Shown piece by piece: positions 20,589 to 27,792 of a DNA stretch of 64,000 bases. The notes beneath the pieces are model-generated. The model saw only the letters and a program-made list of their open reading frames with translations. It did no database searches and was not told the DNA's origin. The stretch spans positions 186,001 to 250,000 of the forward strand of contig JAIETK010000001.1 of assembly GCA_019745325.1 (NCBI GenBank), in the 5' to 3' direction. Both the position numbers and the translations under genes were made by a program. Every line of letters begins with the position of its first letter. Position 1 is the first letter of the stretch. Origin of the DNA: Nitrosomonas sp. Lineage in GTDB: Bacteria; Pseudomonadota; Gammaproteobacteria; Burkholderiales; Nitrosomonadaceae.

Positions 20589-21128
20589 ATGAAACTGATC
20601 ATCCTCGACCAAGCCGGTGTCATTAATGAGAGCAGCGAAACTTTCGTCAAAACGCCGGAGGAATGGGTTGCGATTCCCGGCAGTCTGGAAGCGATCGCGC
20701 GGCTGACGCACGCCGGTTACCGCGTGGTAATCGCCACCAATCAATCCGGCATCGGCCGCGGGTTGCTCGACATGGCGGCTTACAATGCCATCAACGACAA
20801 GATGCATAAGGCGGTGGCTCACGCAGGCGGACGCATCGACGCGATTTTTTTCTGCCCGCATACCAATGCGGATCAATGCAATTGCCGCAAACCGGCAACC
20901 GGGTTGTTCCAGGAAATCATGCAACGTTACGGCGTCAATCTGAAAAATGTCATGGCGGTCGGCGATTCGTTGAAAGATTTGCAAGCCGCTGCGGCAGTAG
21001 GCGCGATTCCGGTGCTGGTATTGACCGGAAATGGTCAAATCACGCGCGATTCCAAGGAAATTCCAGTACATACGCAGATTTTCGACAATCTGGCGGCGGT
21101 CGCCGATGAGCTGGTTGGCGAAGAATGA
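20589..21128 (+). CDS. gmhB: D-glycero-beta-D-manno-heptose-1,7-bisphosphate 7-phosphatase homologue, catalytic acid missing
   Basis: HAD-superfamily protein of the heptose pathway for lipopolysaccharide core. Family features are the HAD motif II ATNQSGIGRG at about 50-59, the zinc loop CPHTNADQCNCRKP at about 97-110 and motif III/IV VGDSLKDLQAA at about 127-137. Motif I, normally LDRDGVIN, here reads LDQAGVIN: the nucleophile Asp7 is kept, but the general acid/base Asp (position +2) is Ala9. Family knowledge says this Asp is needed for normal turnover, so activity may be low or altered. The 179-aa length is normal. It starts 1 bp after glyS and overlaps plsC by 4 bp. Confidence 0.88.
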   Translation: MKLIILDQAGVINESSETFVKTPEEWVAIPGSLEAIARLTHAGYRVVIATNQSGIGRGLLDMAAYNAINDKMHKAVAHAGGRIDAIFFCPHTNADQCNCRKPATGLFQEIMQRYGVNLKNVMAVGDSLKDLQAAAAVGAIPVLVLTGNGQITRDSKEIPVHTQIFDNLAAVADELVGEE

Positions 21129-21862
21129 GCAAGCTGTCCGCGATTGCGCGTTCGGCGCTGTATATGTTGCTGCAGTTCATCATCACGCCGCCGTATGCGA
21201 TTCTGACGTTGATGTGTTTCCCGCTGTCGCCGCATAACCGTTACCGTGTCACCTCGAGCTGGACGCGTATCATGCTGTTTTTGTTGTGGCACCTGTGCGG
21301 CTTGCGTTACCGCATCATCGGCAGAGAAAACATTCCGGCATCGCCGAGCATTATTTTGTCTAAACATCAATCGGCGTGGGAAACGCTGGCGTTTCAGGAA
21401 ATTTTTCCGCCGCAAGTGTGGGTGCTGAAAAAAGAACTGCTGCGCATCCCGTTTTTCGGCTGGGGCTTGGCGATGACCAGCCCGATTGCGATTGACCGCA
21501 GCGCCAAGAAAAAAGCCTTGGAACAAATCGTCGATCAAGGCAAAGACCGGCTCAAACAAGGTTTCTGGATCGTGGTGTTTCCCGAAGGCACGCGCATCCC
21601 GCCGGGGCAGCGCGGCAAATACCGCATCGGCGGCGCATGGCTGGCAACGCATACCAACGTGCCGGTGGTGCCGGTGGCGCACAACGCCGGAGAATTCTGG
21701 GGCAAAAACTCGTTCGTTAAACGTCCCGGTACCATTACCGTCAGCATCGGCCAGCCGATCGACCCCACCGGCATGGAAGCCGGCGAACTGAATGCGCAAG
21801 TGGAAGCGTGGATCGAAGCCGAAATGCTGCGCATCAGCCGGGACAGCTCGCAACAATCCTGA
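21125..21862 (+). CDS. plsC: 1-acyl-sn-glycerol-3-phosphate acyltransferase
   Basis: Membrane acyltransferase converting lysophosphatidic to phosphatidic acid. A hydrophobic N-terminus (about residues 10-60) precedes the acyltransferase blocks. Block I reads SKHQSAWET at about 78-86, that is H-X4-E in place of the usual H-X4-D, a variant found in proteobacterial PlsC relatives. Block III is FPEGTRIPPGQRG at about 154-166. Length of 245 aa is normal. It overlaps gmhB by 4 bp and is followed 2 bp later by the ygjP-like gene. Confidence 0.92.
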   Translation: MSKLSAIARSALYMLLQFIITPPYAILTLMCFPLSPHNRYRVTSSWTRIMLFLLWHLCGLRYRIIGRENIPASPSIILSKHQSAWETLAFQEIFPPQVWVLKKELLRIPFFGWGLAMTSPIAIDRSAKKKALEQIVDQGKDRLKQGFWIVVFPEGTRIPPGQRGKYRIGGAWLATHTNVPVVPVAHNAGEFWGKNSFVKRPGTITVSIGQPIDPTGMEAGELNAQVEAWIEAEMLRISRDSSQQS

Positions 21863-21864
21863 CC

Positions 21865-22566
21865 GTGCCGACGCAAACCGCCACGCAAATCGCGACACTC
21901 GGCGGCCAAGATATCCCCTACACCCTCACTCGCAGCCGCCGCCGCTCGATCGGCCTGCAAATCAGCCAGCACGGCCTGCGCATCAGCGCGCCGCTGCATA
22001 CCCCGCTTGCCCATATCGATAACGTTTTGCAGCAAAAAGCCGGTTGGATCACGAAGAAGCTTGCGCAATGGCAGAACAAAAAAAGCCTGACGCTCGACTG
22101 GTCGCTGGAAACCGCCTACCCGTTGCTCGGCGAACCGTGGCAGCTTGCATTAAACCCGTCCGGCGAACTCGCCATGACTCAATCATCCAGACAGGAATCG
22201 CCGCAACTGCCCGCCATCGAACTCACACCCCGTCATATCGAAACCTTCGTGATGAGCTGGTATCAACAGCAAGCGATTGCCTGCTTCAAGCAACGCATCG
22301 AACTTTATGCACCGGAATTGGCACTTCCCACTCCGCCCTTCCGCCTCTCCCAAGCCAAAACCCGCTGGGGCAGCTGCAACAGCCGTGGTCTTATCACGCT
22401 AAACTGGCGTTTGATCCAACTGCCGCTGCATTTGGTGGACTACGTCGTCGCCCACGAACTCGCGCACCTGATCGAAATGAATCACTCGAAAGCGTTTTGG
22501 GAGGTGGTGGGGAGGGGTTGTCCGGGGTATCTGATTGCTAGGAAAGAACTTAAGGAATATGGCTGA
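21865..22566 (+). CDS. YgjP/DUF45-family M48-like metalloprotease
   Basis: Predicted zinc metallopeptidase of the YgjP (DUF45) family. The zinc motif is VVAHELAHLIEMNHSKAFW near residues 195-213 (HELAH plus a downstream His). The upstream motif KTRWGSCNSRGLITLNWRL at about 167-185 is the family signature. I place the start at GTG 21865, two bases after plsC, because the N-terminus then matches homologues (GGQDIPYTLTRSRRRSIGL). The in-frame ATG at 21808 would overlap plsC by 55 bp. Substrate unknown. It closes the glyQ operon-like run. Confidence 0.85.
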   Translation: MPTQTATQIATLGGQDIPYTLTRSRRRSIGLQISQHGLRISAPLHTPLAHIDNVLQQKAGWITKKLAQWQNKKSLTLDWSLETAYPLLGEPWQLALNPSGELAMTQSSRQESPQLPAIELTPRHIETFVMSWYQQQAIACFKQRIELYAPELALPTPPFRLSQAKTRWGSCNSRGLITLNWRLIQLPLHLVDYVVAHELAHLIEMNHSKAFWEVVGRGCPGYLIARKELKEYG

Positions 22567-22803
22567 TACATGATTTACTAACCAGATGGGGCATTCTTTC
22601 TTTATTGCTTTAATCTTGTCCGTGATGAGCTTAGAATATACAAATATGCTAATTGATAAAAACTTTACGCATTGGATTTACCAGAGTTGTAGTTTTTGTG
22701 GAATAGTCCAAGTAGGAAGAATGAAGCAAGATTTTAAATTATAAGGATTATACAAAGAGCTTCAGCACAACGGCTGTGTCATTAAGCCTATCAATGGAAG
22801 AGT

Positions 22804-23247
22804 ATGGAACATTCCCCTTTACTGCCGCCTGGTATACATGATGTTCAAGAACCGGAGCTAGGTAACCATTTTCTGAAGAAGTTTCCGACATCTACAACTC
22901 GCGCATCTCTGATTAGTGGATTACAGCGCTATATCACACTTTTGAAGAGCTATGGTGTGCAGTTTGAGCTGTGGATTGATGGATCATTTACAACCGATAA
23001 GGTTAATCCGAATGATATTGATCTTGTCGTGTTCTTTAATTTCGAAGAATTAGATGCTTTACCGCTGGAGACTCAACTTCGACTAGAAGGATTGGTAGAT
23101 CGGTATACAGCAAAGCAAAATTTTGGATGTGATGTTTTTGTTTCAAATAAGGATGACCATGATCACCGTAGTTACTGGAGAGGCTGGTATGGTTTTGACC
23201 GAAACGAGAACCCAAAAGGAATTGCCCGAATTGCGGTGGGTGTATGA
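22804..23247 (+). CDS. Small nucleotidyltransferase-fold protein (DUF6932-like)
   Basis: A 147-aa protein with the nucleotidyltransferase beta pattern: WIDGSFTTDKVNPNDIDLVV at about residues 57-76 (Gly-Ser, then Asp-X-Asp), and a third acidic residue in CDVFV at about 115. This resembles minimal nucleotidyltransferases, and I recall the DUF6932 type, but the assignment is by eye. GGAAG sits just upstream of the ATG. The gene overlaps the next one by 4 bp. The AT-rich composition and 237 bp of apparently empty DNA upstream suggest an acquired two-gene cassette. The substrate is unknown; a toxin or defence role is only a guess. Confidence 0.7.
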   Translation: MEHSPLLPPGIHDVQEPELGNHFLKKFPTSTTRASLISGLQRYITLLKSYGVQFELWIDGSFTTDKVNPNDIDLVVFFNFEELDALPLETQLRLEGLVDRYTAKQNFGCDVFVSNKDDHDHRSYWRGWYGFDRNENPKGIARIAVGV

Positions 23248-24167
23248 AGGATAAAATTCAAAAACAGCTCGAGGCTGCGCAAGCCTTAAGTGAGATCGCT
23301 AAAAAGCAAGCTGAAGCTGGTAGCTTTGCACACAAGCTCGCTGCAGAGTCTTTCGAAAATCATATGGCCGAGTTGCAACAGTTTCAAAATACCGAATCTT
23401 CTCTTACTTACTTTGAGTTGGTGGATTTCCGACTTAAATCTTCTTCTCTAAGTACTGGAACCATTCCTCTTAATCTGATTGCCAAGGCGGCAGAGTCAAT
23501 ACGTACCATGATTGGTTATTCTGCGCTTCGACTAATGCAGGGTGGAATTGACAAGAAAAGGGTTCCAAAAGATCTGTACGGTTCGCTAAATCTAAGATTG
23601 GCTGGCTTGCTGCCAGGTTCGTCCAGAATTGTAGTATCCGCAAACGCAGATCGGGACATGTTTGGCTACGGTCTCGCAAGCCAAGCTTTACAAAGAATAT
23701 TTGCGGTTCTCGAATCAAAAGGCTCTGGAGAAAGTTTTCTTGAGGCAGTAACGACGCTGGGTCCAGTAGGTGCAAAACATCTTCGAGATTTGCTGCGCTT
23801 AATATCTGCTCAATCTGCAGAGTCTGAGTTTACGTGGAAATACTCAGGAGAACAGGTTGGGTACTGGAATGGTACCAGAGAAGTCATGGATCTCGTCATC
23901 TCGGCGCTTGAGGTCACGGAAATTTCCGCTCAGCAAACTGAGGCACTTTTCGGGAAAATCGAAGTTCTTAGCAAGAGAGAGCGGATTGAGCTTCGTACGC
24001 CTGAGAATAGGCTTATTCGCATCCTATATCCGAATAGACTTCTTTCTGTTGTGACTACCCTTCATCTTGAACAAGAGGTTTCATTGCAGGTGCTGGTGAC
24101 GGAAACGCTCAACCCACTAACATCAGAATCTTCAACATTCTACGAATTAGTAGAAGTTTTGAGCTAG
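23244..24167 (+). CDS. Uncharacterised 307-aa partner of the nucleotidyltransferase protein
   Basis: No family recognised. The N-terminus (about residues 1-45) is a charged, probably coiled-coil helix (KIQKQLEAAQALSEIAKKQAEAG). The rest is a soluble alpha/beta protein with LGPVGAKHLRDLLRLI near 173-188. The ATGA overlap with the upstream gene implies coupled translation, so the two products probably act together. Composition is AT-rich relative to the glyQ block. It is followed by a palindromic repeat and then by a toxin-antitoxin pair, within an accessory stretch. Confidence 0.65.
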   Translation: MKDKIQKQLEAAQALSEIAKKQAEAGSFAHKLAAESFENHMAELQQFQNTESSLTYFELVDFRLKSSSLSTGTIPLNLIAKAAESIRTMIGYSALRLMQGGIDKKRVPKDLYGSLNLRLAGLLPGSSRIVVSANADRDMFGYGLASQALQRIFAVLESKGSGESFLEAVTTLGPVGAKHLRDLLRLISAQSAESEFTWKYSGEQVGYWNGTREVMDLVISALEVTEISAQQTEALFGKIEVLSKRERIELRTPENRLIRILYPNRLLSVVTTLHLEQEVSLQVLVTETLNPLTSESSTFYELVEVLS

Positions 24168-24184
24168 CACTTCGCTGTAGGGCC

Positions 24185-24255
24185 GTAGGATGTGCTGAAC
24201 GCACTGAAGCGCATCATTCGCAAGTGATGCGCCTTCTAACGTCGGCACATCCTAC
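24185..24255. repeat. REP-like palindromic sequence
   Basis: Outer arms GTAGGATGTGC (24185-24195) and GCACATCCTAC (24245-24255) are perfect inverses. Inside, GCGCATCA and TGATGCGC (24209-24232) form a second perfect 8-bp hairpin. The nested structure just after a stop codon resembles the dispersed GTAGGATG-type extragenic palindromes of proteobacteria. It may also act in transcript 3'-end protection. Confidence 0.6.
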
Positions 24256-24361
24256 CGTGCTTTCACTTCTAATCCATGAATTAACTTTGTTCTGAATTCT
24301 TGAGTGCAATCTATTGCGAAGACACATGCTGACTTCTCTGTCAATGTACGATTTATGAGCT

Positions 24362-24625
24362 TTAATAATGAAAACGGCACGCAATGATCACCAGATCGGT
24401 ATCGGTCGCCCGGTACACCAGCCGGTTAGCTTCGTCGATGCGCCGCGACCAGTAGCCGGACAGGTCGCCGCACAAGGGTTCAGGCTTGCCGATTCCTGCG
24501 AATGGTTCACGTGCGGCGGCGGTAATCAGCAGGTTGACTCGCTTGAGTGTTTTTTTATCTTGATCCTGCCAGTACAAATAATCTTCCCAAGCATCGGGAA
24601 CGAATCGAATGGTGCGCAAGATCAA
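24362..24625 (-). CDS. yoeB: YoeB-type mRNA interferase toxin
   Basis: Ribosome-dependent endoribonuclease of the Txe/YoeB family. The 87-aa product contains the family stretches WEDYLYWQDQDKKTLKRVN (about 13-31), GKPEPLCGDLSGYWSRRID (about 46-64) and ends RFHY with the catalytic His-Tyr pair at the C-terminus. It overlaps the antitoxin gene by 4 bp, giving coupled translation with the antitoxin first. The toxin appears intact. Confidence 0.93.
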   Translation of the reverse strand: MILRTIRFVPDAWEDYLYWQDQDKKTLKRVNLLITAAAREPFAGIGKPEPLCGDLSGYWSRRIDEANRLVYRATDTDLVIIACRFHY

Positions 24626-24882
24626 TCGGTGGAATGCAGCGGATGTTCTTGAGCCATTCCGGCTTTGTCTTGTGCGATGGCTTTGGCCAATGCTGCTGCG
24701 TTTGCAGGGTTGCCGGTCAGGTGCAGCGTTTCCATGATGCTGTTGTAGCTATCGAGCGACATCACCACGGCATCCCCCTCCGCATCGCGGCGGCTGATGA
24801 TCGTCACATCCGCGTCTTGAACTACCTCGTCCAATATGGTTTTGAGCGCATTACGCGCATAGGTATAGGTGACGACTTTCAT
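24622..24882 (-). CDS. yefM: YefM-type antitoxin
   Basis: Phd/YefM family antitoxin that neutralises YoeB and represses the operon. The start at 24882 yields MKVVTYTYARNALKTILDEV, the usual N-terminal dimerisation/DNA-binding fold. The C-terminal part (from about residue 55) is the toxin-binding tail. The longer frame start at 24945 is not supported. A TGTACA hexamer, the core operator reported for YefM-YoeB, occurs about 29 bp upstream. Length of 86 aa is normal. Confidence 0.92.
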   Translation of the reverse strand: MKVVTYTYARNALKTILDEVVQDADVTIISRRDAEGDAVVMSLDSYNSIMETLHLTGNPANAAALAKAIAQDKAGMAQEHPLHSTD

Positions 24883-24910
24883 AAAATCCCATCTAACATG
24901 ATCAATAAGA

Positions 24911-24916
24911 TGTACA
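24911..24916. promoter_or_regulatory. TGTACA operator core for yefM-yoeB
   Basis: The palindromic hexamer TGTACA stands 29-34 bp upstream of the yefM start. The E. coli YefM-YoeB repressor binds palindromes with this core, so autoregulation is likely. Only one copy is seen here. Confidence 0.5.
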
Positions 24917-25011
24917 AGTATAGTCAGGTCAATGCAATTCTGCAAACCGTCTGATCAACCAGTGGAGATTTTTTACTGCAACAATGCAAAATCATAGCGC
25001 CCTAAAGTGAC

Positions 25012-25085
25012 AAAAGTAACATAAGTCCATTTATATTTTACTTTTGACGATAAAAGTAATATAAAAGATTTTGTATGTTACTTTC
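25012..25085. promoter_or_regulatory. Nested AAAGTAA operator-like palindromes before the Fic gene
   Basis: The 60 bases before the second Fic gene hold a perfect inverted repeat TTACTTTT-GACGAT-AAAAGTAA (about 25039-25060), flanked by outer arms AAAAGTAACATA (25012-25023) and its near-inverse TATGTTACTTT (25075-25085). Four copies of the same half-site in two nested palindromes point to cooperative repressor binding. Confidence 0.55.
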
Positions 25086-25099
25086 TACATGAACATGCC

Positions 25100-26242
25100 A
25101 TGACGATTCAACTTGAGCAGTATCAATCCGGTCACTACCAGAAAGGCTATGAATACCGGTATTTCCTGCCATCCACGATTAACGATGAGTGGGTGTGGCA
25201 AACGCCGCAGATAAATCTGTTGCTGGAAAAAGCGGCGGTCAAGCTCGGGGAGCTCAATTCATTTGCGCGCTTGGTGCCGAATATCGATTTGTTCATTCAA
25301 TTGCACGTTACCAAGGAAGCGGTGGTTTCCAGCCGTATCGAAGGGACGCAAACCAATATTCAGGAAGCGGTGCTGCCCGAGTCGGAAATTCTGCCCGAGC
25401 ATCGTAACGATTGGCGCGAGGTGCAAAATTACACACAGGCGTTGAATCAGGCAATCGGCCATTTGCAGACATTGCCTGTGTCGTCACGTTTATTAAGGCA
25501 AACGCATGCGATTCTACTGCAGAACGTGCGCGGCGAGCACAAGCTGCCCGGCGAATTTCGCGCCAGCCAGAACTGGATCGGCGGTCATAGTTTGGCGGAT
25601 GCGGTGTTTATTCCCCCTCACCATCAGCATGTCAATGAGTTGATGAGCGACTTGGAGCAATTTTTGCACAACCGGGCTATTCATGTCCCGGCATTGATCC
25701 GCATCGCGATCGCGCATTACCAGTTTGAAACCATACACCCGTTTCTGGATGGCAACGGGCGTATCGGGCGGTTGTTGATTACGCTGTTTTTGGTGAGCGA
25801 GGGGATTTTGGATAAACCGTTGCTTTATCTTTCCAGCTATTTTGAGAAGGATAAAGGTTTGTATTATGACAATTTAATGCGAGTTCGTGAGAGAAACGAC
25901 ATGTTGCAGTGGCTTAAGTATTTTCTGGTCGGAATCGAGCAAACAGCAACTTTGGCGGTGAACGCGTTATCGCGTATCATTCATTTGAAAGCAGAATTGG
26001 AACAGAATCTGCAGACGAGCTTCGGGCGCAGAACTGCAAGCGCGCAGCGCTTACTTAATGCGTTGTTCACGCAACCCGCCATCCGCATCGAGGAAGTTCA
26101 GAAAATCTGCGATCTCAGTTACAAGGCGGCGAATGAATTGGTTGCACAAATGCGCGAACACGGCATTTTGCGGGAGATTACCGGACAGAGCCGTAATCGC
26201 GTGTTTATTTTTGCTGATTACTTGGCGGTTTTTAGCGATTAA
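25100..26242 (+). CDS. Fic family protein (class II) with C-terminal winged-helix region
   Basis: Second Fic protein of the window, 380 aa. The catalytic loop HPFLDGNGRIGR is at residues 213-224 with His213, and the inhibitory helix motif SSRIEG is at about 77-82. The C-terminal part (about 320-375) with FTQPAIRIEEVQKICDLSYK and an ITGQSRNRVFIF wing reads as a winged helix, as in other Fic proteins that bind their own promoter. The nested palindromes immediately upstream are the natural binding site. Sequence similarity to the Fic protein at 5170 is limited to the core, so they are not recent duplicates. It stands alone with no partner gene; the target is unknown. Confidence 0.9.
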   Translation: MTIQLEQYQSGHYQKGYEYRYFLPSTINDEWVWQTPQINLLLEKAAVKLGELNSFARLVPNIDLFIQLHVTKEAVVSSRIEGTQTNIQEAVLPESEILPEHRNDWREVQNYTQALNQAIGHLQTLPVSSRLLRQTHAILLQNVRGEHKLPGEFRASQNWIGGHSLADAVFIPPHHQHVNELMSDLEQFLHNRAIHVPALIRIAIAHYQFETIHPFLDGNGRIGRLLITLFLVSEGILDKPLLYLSSYFEKDKGLYYDNLMRVRERNDMLQWLKYFLVGIEQTATLAVNALSRIIHLKAELEQNLQTSFGRRTASAQRLLNALFTQPAIRIEEVQKICDLSYKAANELVAQMREHGILREITGQSRNRVFIFADYLAVFSD

Positions 26243-26378
26243 GAAAATGGGTCGTCTGCAAGCAGCCTTGCGAAAACTTTCTGAACTGAGTTTCGATAAT
26301 CAGCAAAACCCGCTGTTTTGATTTGCTCAGCTAATGATATGATTTGCTCCTAAAGATGAACTCATCGCTGGAGAAATC

Positions 26379-27026
26379 ATGCGTGATACGGAACCTCAAT
26401 CCGGTTTGAATTTTAATTTTATTGTGCCCGTCGCAATGTTGGCGGTTTTGTTGCTCGTGCCTTTTTCGATCAATGCATTGCTGCATTTCATGGCGAGCAA
26501 GAAGGTGCTGAATCCGGTGGTGATGAAATTGCCGGTGGATAGCACGGTGGTTTCGATTCCATCGGAAGTGAAGCAATACGAGAGTTTTGACGTGGCATTG
26601 AATCTGGAAACGAAGCGGCTGGCGAAGTTTTTGAATGAAATCGTTGCCACGGCGTCCGAGGGCACGTCGATTAAAGGCATTACCGGCGTGATTTCGGCCA
26701 ATATGAAAGCCGAGATTGGCGGTGCGGCGTTTGAAATCGACCGGTTGGGGCCGCAGGAACCGTTCTCGGATTATGACGGCACCGCAAGATGGCGCTGGCG
26801 GGTGACGCCGGAATCGTCCGGTGCGCAGGCGTTAACAATCCGTTTGCACTTATCGACGCAACACGATGCGCAGTTCGATAGCCGGGTGCTGGAGCTGGCG
26901 GAAACCAACTTTGCGGTCGAGGCGAATACAACGGAGTGGCTGAAGCGCAATATGCTTTGGGTTGCGCTGGTGCTGTTGGCGTTGTCCGGTGCTTTTTATG
27001 CGGCGCGGCGGAGATTAGCGCAATAA
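26379..27026 (+). CDS. Uncharacterised two-helix membrane protein
   Basis: A 215-aa protein with one transmembrane helix near the N-terminus (FIVPVAMLAVLLLVPFSINAL, about 14-34) and one near the C-terminus (MLWVALVLLALSGAFYAAR). The roughly 150-residue middle is beta-rich and presumably periplasmic. No catalytic motif is seen. The C-terminus ends in a basic tail (RRRLAQ), as cytosolic anchors do. It stands alone between the Fic gene and hsp20. Function unknown. Confidence 0.75.
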   Translation: MRDTEPQSGLNFNFIVPVAMLAVLLLVPFSINALLHFMASKKVLNPVVMKLPVDSTVVSIPSEVKQYESFDVALNLETKRLAKFLNEIVATASEGTSIKGITGVISANMKAEIGGAAFEIDRLGPQEPFSDYDGTARWRWRVTPESSGAQALTIRLHLSTQHDAQFDSRVLELAETNFAVEANTTEWLKRNMLWVALVLLALSGAFYAARRRLAQ

Positions 27027-27074
27027 ATTCAAATAACTGACGATCCGGTTTATTCAAATTGGCAGTTTGTGAGA

Positions 27075-27102
27075 CTTGAAAAAAAACGAAAGATCCCTAT
27101 AT
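27075..27102 (+). promoter_or_regulatory. Sigma-32 heat-shock promoter for hsp20
   Basis: CTTGAAA (27075-27081), a 13-bp spacer and CCCTATAT (27095-27102) match the sigma-32 consensus CTTGAAA-N13/14-CCCCATNT almost exactly. The expected start of transcription near 27109 gives a leader of about 110 nt before the hsp20 ATG. Confidence 0.8.
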
Positions 27103-27189
27103 CCAGCAATGAAGTGTATGGCGGACGATGTACAAAACATTGTCCACGCGGCTTAAATGGCAGCGATGCGGAAGCGGATACACAGAATG

Positions 27190-27211
27190 TGCTAACTTCA
27201 TCGATTAGGAG
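27190..27211 (+). promoter_or_regulatory. ROSE-like RNA thermometer over the hsp20 ribosome site
   Basis: In the leader, UGCUAA (27190-27195) can pair with UUAGGA (27205-27210) across a 9-nt loop. The pairing contains the G-G juxtaposition typical of ROSE elements (UGCU against AGGA) and hides the AGGAG ribosome site that lies 9 bases before the ATG. Melting on heating would free translation. The pairing is found by eye; no folding energy was computed. Confidence 0.5.
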
Positions 27212-27220
27212 AATTTCATC

Positions 27221-27646
27221 ATGGCTATTACACGTTATGAACCTTGGGGATTGTTGAGTCAATTACAAAGAGAACTGGAGCGCGGCGTTGCCGAAGGCTC
27301 CACCGCGACCGCCGAATGGGCGCCCGCCGTGGATATCAAAGAGGAAGCCAACCGTTTTGTGATTTATGCGGATATTCCCGGCGTAAAACCGGAAGCAATC
27401 GATATCAGCATGCATGACGGCGTGTTGACGATCAAGGGCGAGAAAAGCTCGGAAAGCAAAACTGAAAAAGACGGCTACAAACGCGTGGAACGCACTTACG
27501 GTTCGTTTTACAGACGTTTCAGCTTGCCCGATACCGCCAATCCCGATGCGATTTCCGCTTCGTCCAAGAACGGTGTGCTGGAAATCGTGATTCCCAAACG
27601 GGAAGCGGTGTTACCTAAAAAAATCAATGTGTCGACGGTCGAGTGA
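27221..27646 (+). CDS. Small heat-shock protein Hsp20 (alpha-crystallin family)
   Basis: ATP-independent holdase chaperone of 141 aa. After a short N-terminal arm (ITRYEPWGLLSQLQREL), the alpha-crystallin domain runs from about residue 33 (WAPAVDIKEEANRFVIYADI) to about 128, with the conserved AxSSKNGVLEIVIPK-type segment ISASSKNGVLEIVIPK. The C-terminal tail carries the KKINV extension. Control is visible in the DNA: a near-perfect sigma-32 promoter, a long leader and a ROSE-like hairpin over the ribosome site. A strong terminator follows, so it is monocistronic. Confidence 0.95.
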   Translation: MAITRYEPWGLLSQLQRELERGVAEGSTATAEWAPAVDIKEEANRFVIYADIPGVKPEAIDISMHDGVLTIKGEKSSESKTEKDGYKRVERTYGSFYRRFSLPDTANPDAISASSKNGVLEIVIPKREAVLPKKINVSTVE

Positions 27647-27681
27647 TGTAACCGGCGATCGTTGAATCAGAGCTGTACCGG

Positions 27682-27707
27682 ATGGAGCCTGCGGGCTCCA
27701 TTTTTTG
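27682..27707 (+). terminator. Rho-independent terminator after hsp20
   Basis: ATGGAGCC-TGCG-GGCTCCAT makes a perfect 8-bp stem and is followed by a run of T residues. It lies 36 bp after the hsp20 stop. Confidence 0.85.
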
Positions 27708-27792
27708 TCCGCCGGTTTTTGCCAAGCCGGTTAAACCATGACACAATGGCACCCCACTCAATCTTATGCAACCTCTTCTGTAATCCTCTGAT

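Noticed and set aside
21140..21862. PlsC block I with Glu instead of Asp (HQSAWE) as a loss of function
   Set aside because: H-X4-E variants are found in proteobacterial PlsC relatives and the other blocks are intact, so I do not treat it as an anomaly.
24185..24255. Possible CRISPR or transposon end
   Set aside because: A single nested palindrome without spaced repeats or a transposase; better described as a REP-like element.
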